Below are positions 17,230 through 25,972 of a stretch of 64,000 bases of DNA, one piece after another. The notes beneath the pieces are model-generated. The model was not told the origin of the DNA. It did no database searches and was given only the letters and a program-made list of their open reading frames with translations. The stretch is from contig NZ_JAHEVJ010000004.1 of NCBI RefSeq assembly GCF_018599245.1, forward strand, positions 269,691 to 333,690. Reading direction: 5' to 3'. The stretch is from Aliiroseovarius lamellibrachiae (GTDB lineage: Bacteria; Pseudomonadota; Alphaproteobacteria; Rhodobacterales; Rhodobacteraceae). The translations under genes and the position numbers were made by a program. Every line of letters starts with the position of its first letter. The stretch's first letter is position 1.

Positions 17230-17630
17230 AATTCACCTCCGTCCATCCGTTTGCGTAGTTTCTTTTCAAGACGTCCCAAACGATCAGCCGAGGCGGTCAT
17301 CTGCGTTTTAATATCCCGAATTTCGATCAGAATGTCGCGAATTTCTGGAATTCCATTGTCGTCAAGTTCGGGCTGATCGACCCCTTCTCCCTCGCCGGTC
17401 AGCAACCATTTCAGCGAGACGTTCAAGACGCCCGACACCATCTGCAGCTTATTGGCACGCGGCTCTGACAGATCCTCTTCCCAGCTGCGCAGCGTTTTGA
17501 TCTTAACCCCCAAACGGCGCGACAGGTCAGATTGTGTCATTCCGACAGCTTCACGCGCCCCCGCCATACGATCGCCGAATGTAGCTTCGTGTTCCGAGTA
17601 CCACCCGCCTGTGTTGTCAGTCTCACTCAT
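17226..17630 (-). CDS. XRE-family helix-turn-helix regulator with C-terminal coiled coil
   Basis: 134 residues. The HTH lies at about 18-75 (MAGAREAVGMTQSDLSRRLG, KTLRSWEEDLSEPRANKL), followed by the VLNVSLKWLLTGEGEG tail common to Rhodobacteraceae XRE proteins and a charged heptad-like helix (IRDILIEIRDIKTQM, DRLGRLEKKLRKRM) that probably dimerises. It lies upstream of and coupled to sdhE and divergent from the aminotransferase gene. Role unknown; the coupling suggests a conserved housekeeping regulator, not an antitoxin. Confidence 0.82.
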   Translation of the reverse strand: MSETDNTGGWYSEHEATFGDRMAGAREAVGMTQSDLSRRLGVKIKTLRSWEEDLSEPRANKLQMVSGVLNVSLKWLLTGEGEGVDQPELDDNGIPEIRDILIEIRDIKTQMTASADRLGRLEKKLRKRMDGGEL

Positions 17631-17715
17631 CGAAATGCCCCTTTTTGGTCAACATGCTTGAACGCAATTCCTGCGCAGCCTAGAAGCTTCGGGAACAAGA
17701 TACAAACAGAGGTGA

Positions 17716-18921
<1,206 letters not shown>

Positions 18922-18928
18922 CAAAACC

Positions 18929-18958
18929 GCTGCCCCCCCCCGTGTCGTTGGGGGCAGC
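18929..18958 (+). terminator. Hairpin after the aminotransferase gene
   Basis: GCTGCCCCC and GGGGGCAGC make a 9-bp stem just after the stop codon; the following run AAATT is poor in T, so termination may be partial. Confidence 0.6.
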
Positions 18959-19041
18959 AAATTCCCCCCTGTGACGCAGAATGCAACATTTCAACACGCC
19001 ACCGTCTCTGATATATGTTGAATGTGATCAAGGAGCGACCG

Positions 19042-19443
19042 ATGGCCACTGAACTGCCAGAATATTATTTCCGTGTGCGTGACAACGGGGCCTTTGTTTT
19101 TCGTGTGGATACCGAGAACCGCCAGCGCCGTATCGACATGGACCAAATCGCCGTCGTCAACATCCGCAATGGCGAGATCCGACCGCAGGGCGACCGCCAA
19201 TTGTCTGATGACGACGCTGCGGCCATTCAAAACTGGATGGAAGAACGGCGCGCGATTTTGGCAAAACGTGATATCGACGATATTCTGCGTGCGGTGGATT
19301 ATCTGAACACCACAACCCACTGGGCGCAATCCAAAGCGGCCGATGAGGATCTGGAAGAGGTCACTGATGCGCTGTTGTTGGCGATGCATGATCTAAGATC
19401 CGTGCTGGTGCGCAAAAAAGCCGACCGTATGTTAAAAGGGTGA
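19042..19443 (+). CDS. Conserved protein of unknown function
   Basis: 133 residues, acidic and soluble, with no signal peptide. I do not recognise a domain. The N-terminal part looks beta-rich (PEYYFRVRDNGAFVFRVDTENRQRRIDM, in two pieces), the rest helical with many charged residues. AAGGAG sits 7 nt before ATG 19042. It ends 4 nt before the DUF1992 gene, so the two are co-transcribed. Codon use and composition match the neighbours. Confidence 0.7.
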   Translation: MATELPEYYFRVRDNGAFVFRVDTENRQRRIDMDQIAVVNIRNGEIRPQGDRQLSDDDAAAIQNWMEERRAILAKRDIDDILRAVDYLNTTTHWAQSKAADEDLEEVTDALLLAMHDLRSVLVRKKADRMLKG

Positions 19444-19447
19444 TCCC

Positions 19448-19762
19448 ATGCCCCATCCTCTTGACGCGTTGATCAATGAAAAGCTGCAACAAGCGAAAGA
19501 AGAGGGCGCCTTTGACAATTTGCCCGGTGAAGGCAAACCCATTGATCACGGCCACAGCCCCAAAGACGCGCTTTTTAACCGCTTGATGGTGGAAGCCAAA
19601 GCAAAGCCGCCAGTGGTCACGCTGACCGAGGAGATTGCGGCCTCACGGGCACGATTGGCATCGCTGACAGATGACGCCCCCCGCAAGGCTGAAATGAAGA
19701 TCTTGGCAGATCTTCAGACCCGGTTGGCGATCGAGAAAGAACTCCATCAACGGTATGGGTAA
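19448..19762 (+). CDS. DUF1992 (DnaJ-homologue C28-type) protein
   Basis: 104 residues with the DUF1992 signature: LDALINEKLQQAKEEGAFDN, LPGEGKPI and a following helical half. This conserved domain is also found in eukaryotic DNAJC28, though no J domain is present. Function unknown in bacteria. It is the second gene of a two-gene operon and ends before a short region with nothing recognisable (19763-19920). Confidence 0.82.
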   Translation: MPHPLDALINEKLQQAKEEGAFDNLPGEGKPIDHGHSPKDALFNRLMVEAKAKPPVVTLTEEIAASRARLASLTDDAPRKAEMKILADLQTRLAIEKELHQRYG

Positions 19763-19920
19763 GGATGTATTCGGCTCAATCACAGCTCCGCTGACAAAGC
19801 GCCAATTCGCTGCGGCTACGCAAATGGCTGCTTTTTGAGCGGACAGATGATTTTTCTTCGAAAGCACAAGCTTTTCGTCTGCTTAAGCTGTGTTGTGACT
19901 GAGGCGGACCAGTTTCGACT

Positions 19921-20667
19921 TTATATGAGCTGTTCCTGAATCTCTCGTGCTATCTGACCCATTGGGTCGCGCGCCTGATCGCCCACCAATGAATACTGCC
20001 AAGGCCCATCTTGCCAGTAAACCGTCAAGAAGCTGTCTTCCTCATGATATCTGAACGACCGACGCTGTGTTGTAGCGCCATGCGTGGCCATAAGGCTGAG
20101 CCGGTCGCCATCGCGGTTCTCATACATAAAAAGAGCCGAGGCATGATCGCCCGCAGGCAGAAGACGCCCGCCAATAAGAGTATATCCGGTTTTGCCCAGT
20201 TGCGGCGCAATAATCGTTGCGCCAAGTCGGTTCGACAGCCAAGTTTGCAAATGATCTTTTTCGTGGGCGGCGACTTCGACAGGGTGCAAGACCTCACCGA
20301 CGTAGAGGGCATGCGCGGCTGTTGCCTGTTCTGCAAACACCGCAAGATCTGTGCCCACCTCGCCGTTGCGAAGCGATACCGCATAGCCAACCCCAAGACC
20401 AACGGCAAAAATGGCGATAGATGCGGCAATGTTCCAAACGGGGCTTGGCGTGCTGTGAACCTGACCTCGCAAGCTGCGAAGCCGCGCCGCTGAAGGCACA
20501 GGGACCGCCTTGTCAATCAACGACGATTGACGGCGAAGCGCATCGTGCAATGATCGGTGTTCGGGGTGCGTGGCCAGATGGGCCTCTAGGCGGTCTTGTT
20601 CTTCGGCGGAAAGCTCTGCGTCAATGCTGCGCGCAATCAACTCTTCCACGGATGTCTTCAGGGTCAT
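19921..20667 (-). CDS. Transmembrane anti-sigma factor
   Basis: 248 residues. The N-terminal cytoplasmic part (1-75) has the anti-sigma look (ELIARSIDAELSAEEQDRLEAHLATHPEHR) without a clear HXXXCXXC zinc motif. One TM helix at about 79-99 (IAASIAIFAVGLGVGYAVSL) precedes a periplasmic domain of about 145 residues. Its start overlaps the ECF sigma stop by 4 nt (20664-20667), the standard coupling for cognate pairs. The periplasmic domain should receive the signal; its nature is unknown, though the neighbouring COG4315 protein is an obvious candidate partner. Confidence 0.85.
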   Translation of the reverse strand: MTLKTSVEELIARSIDAELSAEEQDRLEAHLATHPEHRSLHDALRRQSSLIDKAVPVPSAARLRSLRGQVHSTPSPVWNIAASIAIFAVGLGVGYAVSLRNGEVGTDLAVFAEQATAAHALYVGEVLHPVEVAAHEKDHLQTWLSNRLGATIIAPQLGKTGYTLIGGRLLPAGDHASALFMYENRDGDRLSLMATHGATTQRRSFRYHEEDSFLTVYWQDGPWQYSLVGDQARDPMGQIAREIQEQLI

Positions 20668-21173
20668 TTCACGCTCCTGATTTGTGTGATGGCTGATGCG
20701 CCAACATCAGTCTTGATCTTAGCGCGTGCACGCGAAATGCGCGACATCAGCGTTCCCTTGGGAATGCCGAGCGCCTTTGCCGCCTCGTCATAGCTCAACC
20801 CAGCAATTACAACCGCCAGCAAAGCCTCGCGCTGGTCTCGCGGAACTTTTTCTATGCTGCGCCAGACCTCTTTGATTTCAAGCCGCTCTTCCGCCGTACT
20901 GGTGATTGCGGCCAGATCTCCGACCTGATCAAGATCAACGGTGGGAAAGCGCGTTTCGCTTCGCCAACGGTCGCGAAAAATGTTGAGTAGCATCTTGGTC
21001 AACCAAGGTTTCAGAGGTCGCCCGGGCAACCATAACAAACGCTTTCGTAGCGCGCGTTCGATGCAGTCTTGCACCAGATCATCTGCGGCGTCCTGATCGC
21101 GCGTCAGCGACCAAGCATAGCGCCAGAGATCTGGCAGACAGGTTTCAAGCTGGGTTTCAAATGATTGGATCAT
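20664..21173 (-). CDS. ECF-family RNA polymerase sigma factor
   Basis: 169 residues with sigma-2 (LPDLWRYAWSLTRDQDAADD) and sigma-4 (LSYDEAAKALGIPKGTLMSR). A basic stretch links the two. ATG 21173 (MIQSFETQ) is preferred to the longer 21239 reading, which lacks sigma-2 homology. It is coupled to the anti-sigma gene and follows the COG4315 gene by 44 nt on the same strand, so all three may be one transcript from the ECF-like promoter at 21656-21682, giving autoregulation. Confidence 0.92.
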   Translation of the reverse strand: MIQSFETQLETCLPDLWRYAWSLTRDQDAADDLVQDCIERALRKRLLWLPGRPLKPWLTKMLLNIFRDRWRSETRFPTVDLDQVGDLAAITSTAEERLEIKEVWRSIEKVPRDQREALLAVVIAGLSYDEAAKALGIPKGTLMSRISRARAKIKTDVGASAITQIRSVK

Positions 21174-21217
21174 AAGGGGTAATGGGGATGGACAAGGCCC
21201 ATCCCCAATTCCTGAAA

Positions 21218-21610
21218 TTAGGGGCGCGCCGTATGCCAAACACCTTTAACACCGTCACCGGTCATGTCACCTGGCTTTTGGTCTTTGAACCACAGATAGA
21301 GCGGCTGATCTTCATAAGCGACCTGCAGGCCACCATCCTTGCGTTCGATCAAGCTGTAACCCTTCTCCAACGCCATTTCTGCGTTCCCCATCAGCGGCGG
21401 CCATTTAGCGGCGCAACCATCATAGCAGTTGGATGTGCCTTTCTGGTCCTTGTCAAAGGTGTAGAGCGTCATCTTCTGCGCATCCATCAGGTAGATCTCT
21501 CCGTTGAATTTTCCTGTAGCTGCGGGCGCGGCCCCGTGGCCATCGGCGAATGCAAAAACAGTGGTTGCGACCAGCGCAGCGCTGGCCAGAGCAAGGGATT
21601 TGAACGACAT
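21218..21610 (-). CDS. Secreted COG4315-type protein with two YxWxxD-like repeats
   Basis: 130 residues. Signal peptide about 1-22 (MSFKSLALASAALVATTVFAFA), then two copies of the PF03640 repeat: TLYTFDKDQKGTSNCYDGC with a Cys pair and AKWPP, and QPLYLWFKDQKPGDMTGDGV. Both carry the Yx(F/W)xxD signature. The family is periplasmic, of unknown function, and frequently sits beside ECF sigma/anti-sigma pairs. ATG 21610 has GGAGAAG 4 nt upstream; extension to 21808 is unsupported. Confidence 0.85.
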   Translation of the reverse strand: MSFKSLALASAALVATTVFAFADGHGAAPAATGKFNGEIYLMDAQKMTLYTFDKDQKGTSNCYDGCAAKWPPLMGNAEMALEKGYSLIERKDGGLQVAYEDQPLYLWFKDQKPGDMTGDGVKGVWHTARP

Positions 21611-21655
21611 AGTCTTCTCCAGTTTTTTCAAGCCTGCCAAGCCGCAGACAAAACA

Positions 21656-21682
21656 AATACGGATGGGCGGCGAAAATATTCC
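21656..21682 (-). promoter_or_regulatory. ECF-type promoter before the COG4315 gene
   Basis: On the minus strand GGAATA (21682-21677), 15 nt, then CGTATT (21661-21656). The GGAA-type -35 and CGT-type -10 are typical of ECF sigma promoters. Initiation would fall about 40 nt before the ATG at 21610. Confidence 0.6.
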
Positions 21683-21880
21683 CGCTTGCGAAATTTTTTT
21701 TACGAACCAGCCATTCGTTGCTCTTGCAGCATCCGCCTTTGTGGGCTCAAAGCAGACCTTGGACGCGCCCCAGCATGAGGGTGTACTCAGGTCGGTCAAC
21801 ACCATCACTTACGGATCAAACCAGCTGTTTCGCAAGATGGCTCAGGTTGTGGCGCAGAACACGCCGATCACCACCACAGC

Positions 21881-23245
21881 CTACCCCACCGGCACCCCAA
21901 TACGAGAGGACTTTGTCCAGAACCGCCAGCTCATGAACACACCGGCAATCGCAAGGCCAATGACCAGACCCATCCAGACCCCTTCACCACCATACCCCCA
22001 GCTTATGCCCAGAAAATACGACATCGGCATCCCGATGATCCAATAGCTGATGGTGGCGATGATCATTGGCACTTTGGTGTCATGCACCCCGCGCAATAGC
22101 CCCAGGGCCATGACCTGAGCCGCATCCGCAAATTGAAACAGCGCCGCCACCGCCAAAAGCGATGTGCCAACCCGCAGGATATCATCGCGCAGCACTTCGT
22201 TCGGATCCAGGAACAAGCCAATCATCTGATGCGGCAGCCCAAGGAAAATCACCACCGAGATCACCCCAAACAAAACCGAAATGGACGTGATGACCAAAGC
22301 CCCTTTGCGTAAGCCCGCTTCGTCCTTACGGCCCAGCGCGCGCCCTGCCCGCACAGTGGCCGCATTGGACAGGCCAATATGCACCATGAAAAATGCCGAC
22401 ACGATCTGAAGCGCAATACCGTGCGCGGCCAACTCCAAGGTGCCGATCCAGCCCATGACCACGGTTGAGGCTGAAAACAGCCCCGCTTCGGCCAGCGATG
22501 TCAGGCCAATTTGACTGCCCATCCGGCTGACTTCCCGCAAAGCTTCCCAATCCGGGCGCCACATACGGTGAAACAACGTATGCTCCGGCAAGGCTTTCGC
22601 GGCGTAAATCGCCAAGGCCAGAAAGGCCGCCAGCTGCACCGTCAAAGACGCAATCGCCGCCCCGCGTACACCCAATTCTGGCGCGCCAAAATTCCCGAAA
22701 ATCAGCACATAATTCAAAAACCCGTTCAACACGGCGGCAAACAAAGTGCCCCAAAGCACAACGCGTGTCAGTTCCAGCGCAGACAGATAGCTTTTCAGCA
22801 CCATAATGCCCAGCGCCGGGAAAAGCCCCCAGCCCGCGATGCGCAGGTAATCTTGCGCCACAGCGGACAGGTCAGGGTCTTGCCCCATCGCCAGCAGCAA
22901 AGGTTCCGACCACCACAATAGCGGCATGACAACGATGCCGACAATTCCAGACGCCCAGAACGCCATACGCGTCACCCGGCGCACTTTGGTGTCATCACCC
23001 GCCTCTGACGCGGACGCCACCATCGGCATCACCGCCCACGCACAGCCTGATCCCATGATCAGCAGCACAAAAAAGAACGTGCCCGCCAGGACCACAGCCG
23101 CCAGCGCTTCAACGCCGTACCAGCCAAGCATAACCGTATCGACAATCTGGATCGCAAATTGCGCCAGATGTGACCCGATCAGCGGCAACCCAAGGGTCAG
23201 GGCCGCACGCGCGTGATAGGAATATGTTTGCTCTGAATATGTCAT
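21881..23245 (-). CDS. MATE-family efflux transporter
   Basis: 454 residues with about 12 TM helices in two homologous halves, NorM-like (LGLPLIGSHLAQFAIQIVDT, MLGWYGVEALAAVVLAGTFF and GLTSLAEAGLFSASTVVMGW, the second-half equivalents). It exports cationic compounds using Na+ or H+. ATG 23245 (MTYSEQTYSYHARAAL) is preferred; the 12 extra residues from 23281 would approach the transglycosylase stop. It follows the lytic transglycosylase by 44 nt on the same strand. Confidence 0.9.
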   Translation of the reverse strand: MTYSEQTYSYHARAALTLGLPLIGSHLAQFAIQIVDTVMLGWYGVEALAAVVLAGTFFFVLLIMGSGCAWAVMPMVASASEAGDDTKVRRVTRMAFWASGIVGIVVMPLLWWSEPLLLAMGQDPDLSAVAQDYLRIAGWGLFPALGIMVLKSYLSALELTRVVLWGTLFAAVLNGFLNYVLIFGNFGAPELGVRGAAIASLTVQLAAFLALAIYAAKALPEHTLFHRMWRPDWEALREVSRMGSQIGLTSLAEAGLFSASTVVMGWIGTLELAAHGIALQIVSAFFMVHIGLSNAATVRAGRALGRKDEAGLRKGALVITSISVLFGVISVVIFLGLPHQMIGLFLDPNEVLRDDILRVGTSLLAVAALFQFADAAQVMALGLLRGVHDTKVPMIIATISYWIIGMPMSYFLGISWGYGGEGVWMGLVIGLAIAGVFMSWRFWTKSSRIGVPVG

Positions 23246-23289
23246 CCGAACATGCGTAGGGGCAATTTCGCCCCCCGGCAAGCGCGAAG

Positions 23290-24420
23290 TCAGAGTTTGG
23301 CCAACAGCCCTATCGATGGCTTGCCGGTCACGGCCAGCCCCCGACTTTGCTCAAAGCTTCGAACAGCGGCAATTGTCTTTGGACCGATGACACCATCCGG
23401 TTCCCCCACATCATAACCCGCGCGCGCCAAAGCCTTTTGCAAGCGGATCCGGTCGGCCAAGCGCATGCCATTGGCATCCGGCCCAAACCGGTGCCGAAGC
23501 CCCCCACGCCCGGCCAACAGATCAGACAAGATGCCAACCCCGATGATGTATTTCTGCGCGTTATTATACCGCCCCAGAACCTTATAGTTCGGACCAGCAG
23601 AGAACCGCGGCCCCTCAGCACCCGCCGGGGCAATATCCCCCCCCGCACTTTCGCGTCCCCAGCGCGCGCCCGTCACCCAGCCATTGCGCGACAGATAGGC
23701 CGCAGCCGAGGCCAAAGCGTCGGTCGGGTCATCGTCCCAGATATCCCGGCGACCATCGCCGTCAAAATCCACCGCAAACGCCTGATAGCTGGTGGGGATG
23801 AACTGCGTATGCCCCATTGCACCTGCCCAGCTGCCGTTCATGCGCGCGGGCGAGATATCCCCGCGCTGGATAATCTGCAGTGCTGCAATCAGTTGCTTTT
23901 CAAAAAATGCGCCGCGCCGTCCGTCATAGGCGAGCGTTGCCAGGGCCGATAGTGTGGGGATATCGCCGCGGCGGGAACCATAGCGGCTCTCAAGCCCCCA
24001 CACCGCGGCGACAACCTCCTTTTCGACACCATATTTGGCTTCGATCTTCGAAAAGAGGGCTGCGTGTTTGGATAACATCGCCCGCCCCGTTGCCACGCGG
24101 CTTTCTGATGTGGCAATCGCCATGTAATCCTCAAAACTGCGCTTAAACTCGCTTTGGTTGCGATCCGTTTTGATCACGTCGGGCAAATAGCCAATGGTCG
24201 GAAAGCTGCGCGACAGGGTTTTATCAGAAATGCCGCGTGCCTTGGCACGTCCGCGCGCGCCCGCCAGCCAGCGGTCAAAATCCGGGTTGGCCACAACCGC
24301 AACACGCGACCGGCCCACAGGTTTCGCACTGGACTGCGGCCCCCCTCCCCCTGTTGATCCCATACAGCCCGAAAGCACCAATGCCGCCACGCTGGCAGAG
24401 AAGAAACGTCGATCCATCAT
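23290..24420 (-). CDS. MltB-family lytic murein transglycosylase lipoprotein with C-terminal peptidoglycan-binding domain
   Basis: 376 residues. The lipobox LSGC near residue 18 follows MMDRRFFSASVAALV. The SLT_2 (MltB-type) catalytic domain covers about 45-300, with the catalytic Glu in VWGLESRYGSRRG and the GAMGHTQFIPTSY and DGDGRRDIWDD motifs. A PGB_1 domain (about 315-376: LQKALARAGYDVGEPDG) closes the protein. It cleaves the MurNAc-GlcNAc bond in the periplasm. ATG 24420 follows AGGTG. Confidence 0.92.
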   Translation of the reverse strand: MMDRRFFSASVAALVLSGCMGSTGGGGPQSSAKPVGRSRVAVVANPDFDRWLAGARGRAKARGISDKTLSRSFPTIGYLPDVIKTDRNQSEFKRSFEDYMAIATSESRVATGRAMLSKHAALFSKIEAKYGVEKEVVAAVWGLESRYGSRRGDIPTLSALATLAYDGRRGAFFEKQLIAALQIIQRGDISPARMNGSWAGAMGHTQFIPTSYQAFAVDFDGDGRRDIWDDDPTDALASAAAYLSRNGWVTGARWGRESAGGDIAPAGAEGPRFSAGPNYKVLGRYNNAQKYIIGVGILSDLLAGRGGLRHRFGPDANGMRLADRIRLQKALARAGYDVGEPDGVIGPKTIAAVRSFEQSRGLAVTGKPSIGLLAKL

Positions 24421-24552
24421 AATCACCTGTTATCAATATGGTGATCAGTCTAGCGGTCACAGGCCCAGACACAAGATGCCGTTGCCCCATACGGAAAAGG
24501 GCGGCAGGTTTCCCCACTGCCCTTCAGTGTTACTGGCCGCCAGTCCGACGAC

Positions 24553-25581
24553 TTAGCTGCTGTGGCGTTGATCCGGATGCAGGCTGGCCCCGAGAATATG
24601 GCTCGCGTTGTGGATCACCTGACTGGCGTGTCCGACAATGAGCGGATCGGGATTGTTCACCAGCTCGTGGTCTTTGTCGGGATATTCCACGGTGGACAGG
24701 AAGTGGCGCATACATTCCAGGCGCGCACGCTTCTTGTCGTTCGACTTGATGATGGTCCAAGGTGCATCTGCGGTGTCGGTGTAAAAGAACATCGCCTCTT
24801 TCGCCTCGGTATAATCATCCCATTTCGACAAGGACGCCACGTCGACCGGGCTCAGCTTCCAACGCTTCAACGGATCATCTTTACGGCTGTCAAAACGGCG
24901 CTTTTGCTCTTCTCGTGTGACCGAGAACCAGTATTTGTAAAGGCGAATGCCAGAACGCGTCAGCATGCGTTCATATTCCGGGGTCTGACGCATGTATTCG
25001 AGATATTCGTTGGGCGTACAGAAGCCCATGACCCGTTCCACACCGGCGCGGTTGTACCAAGAGCGGTCATAAAAGACCATTTCCCCTTTGGTTGGCAGGT
25101 GCGAGACATAGCGTTGATAGAACCACTGGCCACGTTCCGCATCGGTTGGTTTATTCAGCGCAACAACACGAGCTTCGCGAGGGTTCAAATGCTCCATAAA
25201 GCGTTTGATCGTTCCGCCCTTACCTGCCGCATCCCGGCCTTCAAACAGCAATACAAATTTCTGACCGGTCTCACCAACCCAACGCTGAACTTTCAAAAGC
25301 TCCGCCTGAAGCTTGGCTTTCTGACGTTCGTAATCCTTTTTGCCCATTTTGACATCATAGGGGTATTTGCCATTTTCAAAGGTCGGCTTGCCCGCGTCGG
25401 AGGCAACATTTGGAAACCCAGCAGCATTGGCCCGTGTCGCGGTCACATCCACGCTTTCAGACGAGGGGGGTGTTGCCGATTTTTCGATCGGTTTTCCCGC
25501 AGGTTTCGCCGCCACTTTCACGGTGGTTTTGTCCGCTGGGTTGCTGTTTGCACTGTTCGCGCGCGCCGTGGATTGAGCCAT
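24553..25581 (-). CDS. ppk2: Polyphosphate kinase 2
   Basis: Transfers phosphate between polyphosphate and nucleotides. 342 residues: an extended, probably disordered Ala/Lys/Pro/Ser-rich tail (1-70), then the single-domain class I PPK2 core. Walker A is GRDAAGKGGT at 115-124, Walker B FYDRSWYNRAGVE, and the lid region RRFDSRKDDPLKRWKLSP. The tail is longer than in most PPK2. It is a single gene with a Crp/Fnr-like box upstream, which would tie expression to oxygen or nitrogen-oxide status if real. Confidence 0.93.
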   Translation of the reverse strand: MAQSTARANSANSNPADKTTVKVAAKPAGKPIEKSATPPSSESVDVTATRANAAGFPNVASDAGKPTFENGKYPYDVKMGKKDYERQKAKLQAELLKVQRWVGETGQKFVLLFEGRDAAGKGGTIKRFMEHLNPREARVVALNKPTDAERGQWFYQRYVSHLPTKGEMVFYDRSWYNRAGVERVMGFCTPNEYLEYMRQTPEYERMLTRSGIRLYKYWFSVTREEQKRRFDSRKDDPLKRWKLSPVDVASLSKWDDYTEAKEAMFFYTDTADAPWTIIKSNDKKRARLECMRHFLSTVEYPDKDHELVNNPDPLIVGHASQVIHNASHILGASLHPDQRHSS

Positions 25582-25972
25582 ATGCTACTCTCCTAATCTG
25601 ACCTTTGTTGAATTCGTCTTCAGCTACCCTATCCAGATCAAACCTGCCTTGATCCGGGTCAAAAAATTGTAACGAATTCACCTTCTAAATGGTCAGTTTC
25701 GGACAATGTCGTAAAAAAGAAAATCTCTTGTTAACACCTGTCTGTTCAAAAGGTATCTGTAAACCAGAGCAGTGCTGGAGGCCCCGACGTGACCATCTTT
25801 TCTATTCTGAGCTTTGATCAGATCGCCGCGAGTGTGATTGTCATGGCGTTGTTGTTTGAACTGCGATGGGCCGTGGCAACCCCGCCCCCGCGCAGGGACC
25901 ACTAACAGCGGCCAATAGAAGTCGCCCCAGCACAGCAAAAGCCGAGCCAGGGCGAACTTGTTTTCTTGACCC
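25582..25972. promoter_or_regulatory. Upstream region of ppk2 with a Crp/Fnr-like box
   Basis: TTGAT-CCGG-GTCAA at 25649-25662 matches the Rhodobacteraceae FnrL-type pattern TTGAT-N4-RTCAA. A second inverted pair GATCAA-N7-TTGATC (25636-25654) overlaps it. The box lies 68 to 81 nt before the ppk2 start codon. A possible small gene (25789-25905) is the only coding candidate in this stretch. Confidence 0.4.
25789..25905 (+). CDS. Possible 38-residue hydrophobic small protein
   Basis: GTG 25789 is preceded by GGAGG at 7 nt. The product, VTIFSILSFDQIAASVIVMA onward to a short basic proline-rich end (PPPRRDH), would carry one hydrophobic helix at about residues 10-26. It is too short for homology judgement. 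It could be a real membrane micropeptide or chance; the strong ribosome site is the main support. Confidence 0.3.
   Translation: MTIFSILSFDQIAASVIVMALLFELRWAVATPPPRRDH

Noticed and set aside
16885..17630. XRE regulator plus small coupled gene as a toxin-antitoxin module
   Set aside because: The small protein is SdhE by motif (RRGIKEMDIILKKY), so the coupling is housekeeping.
24562..25596. Antisense open frame opposite ppk2
   Set aside because: Shadow of the PPK2 frame; the minus strand carries intact Walker motifs and the full family length.
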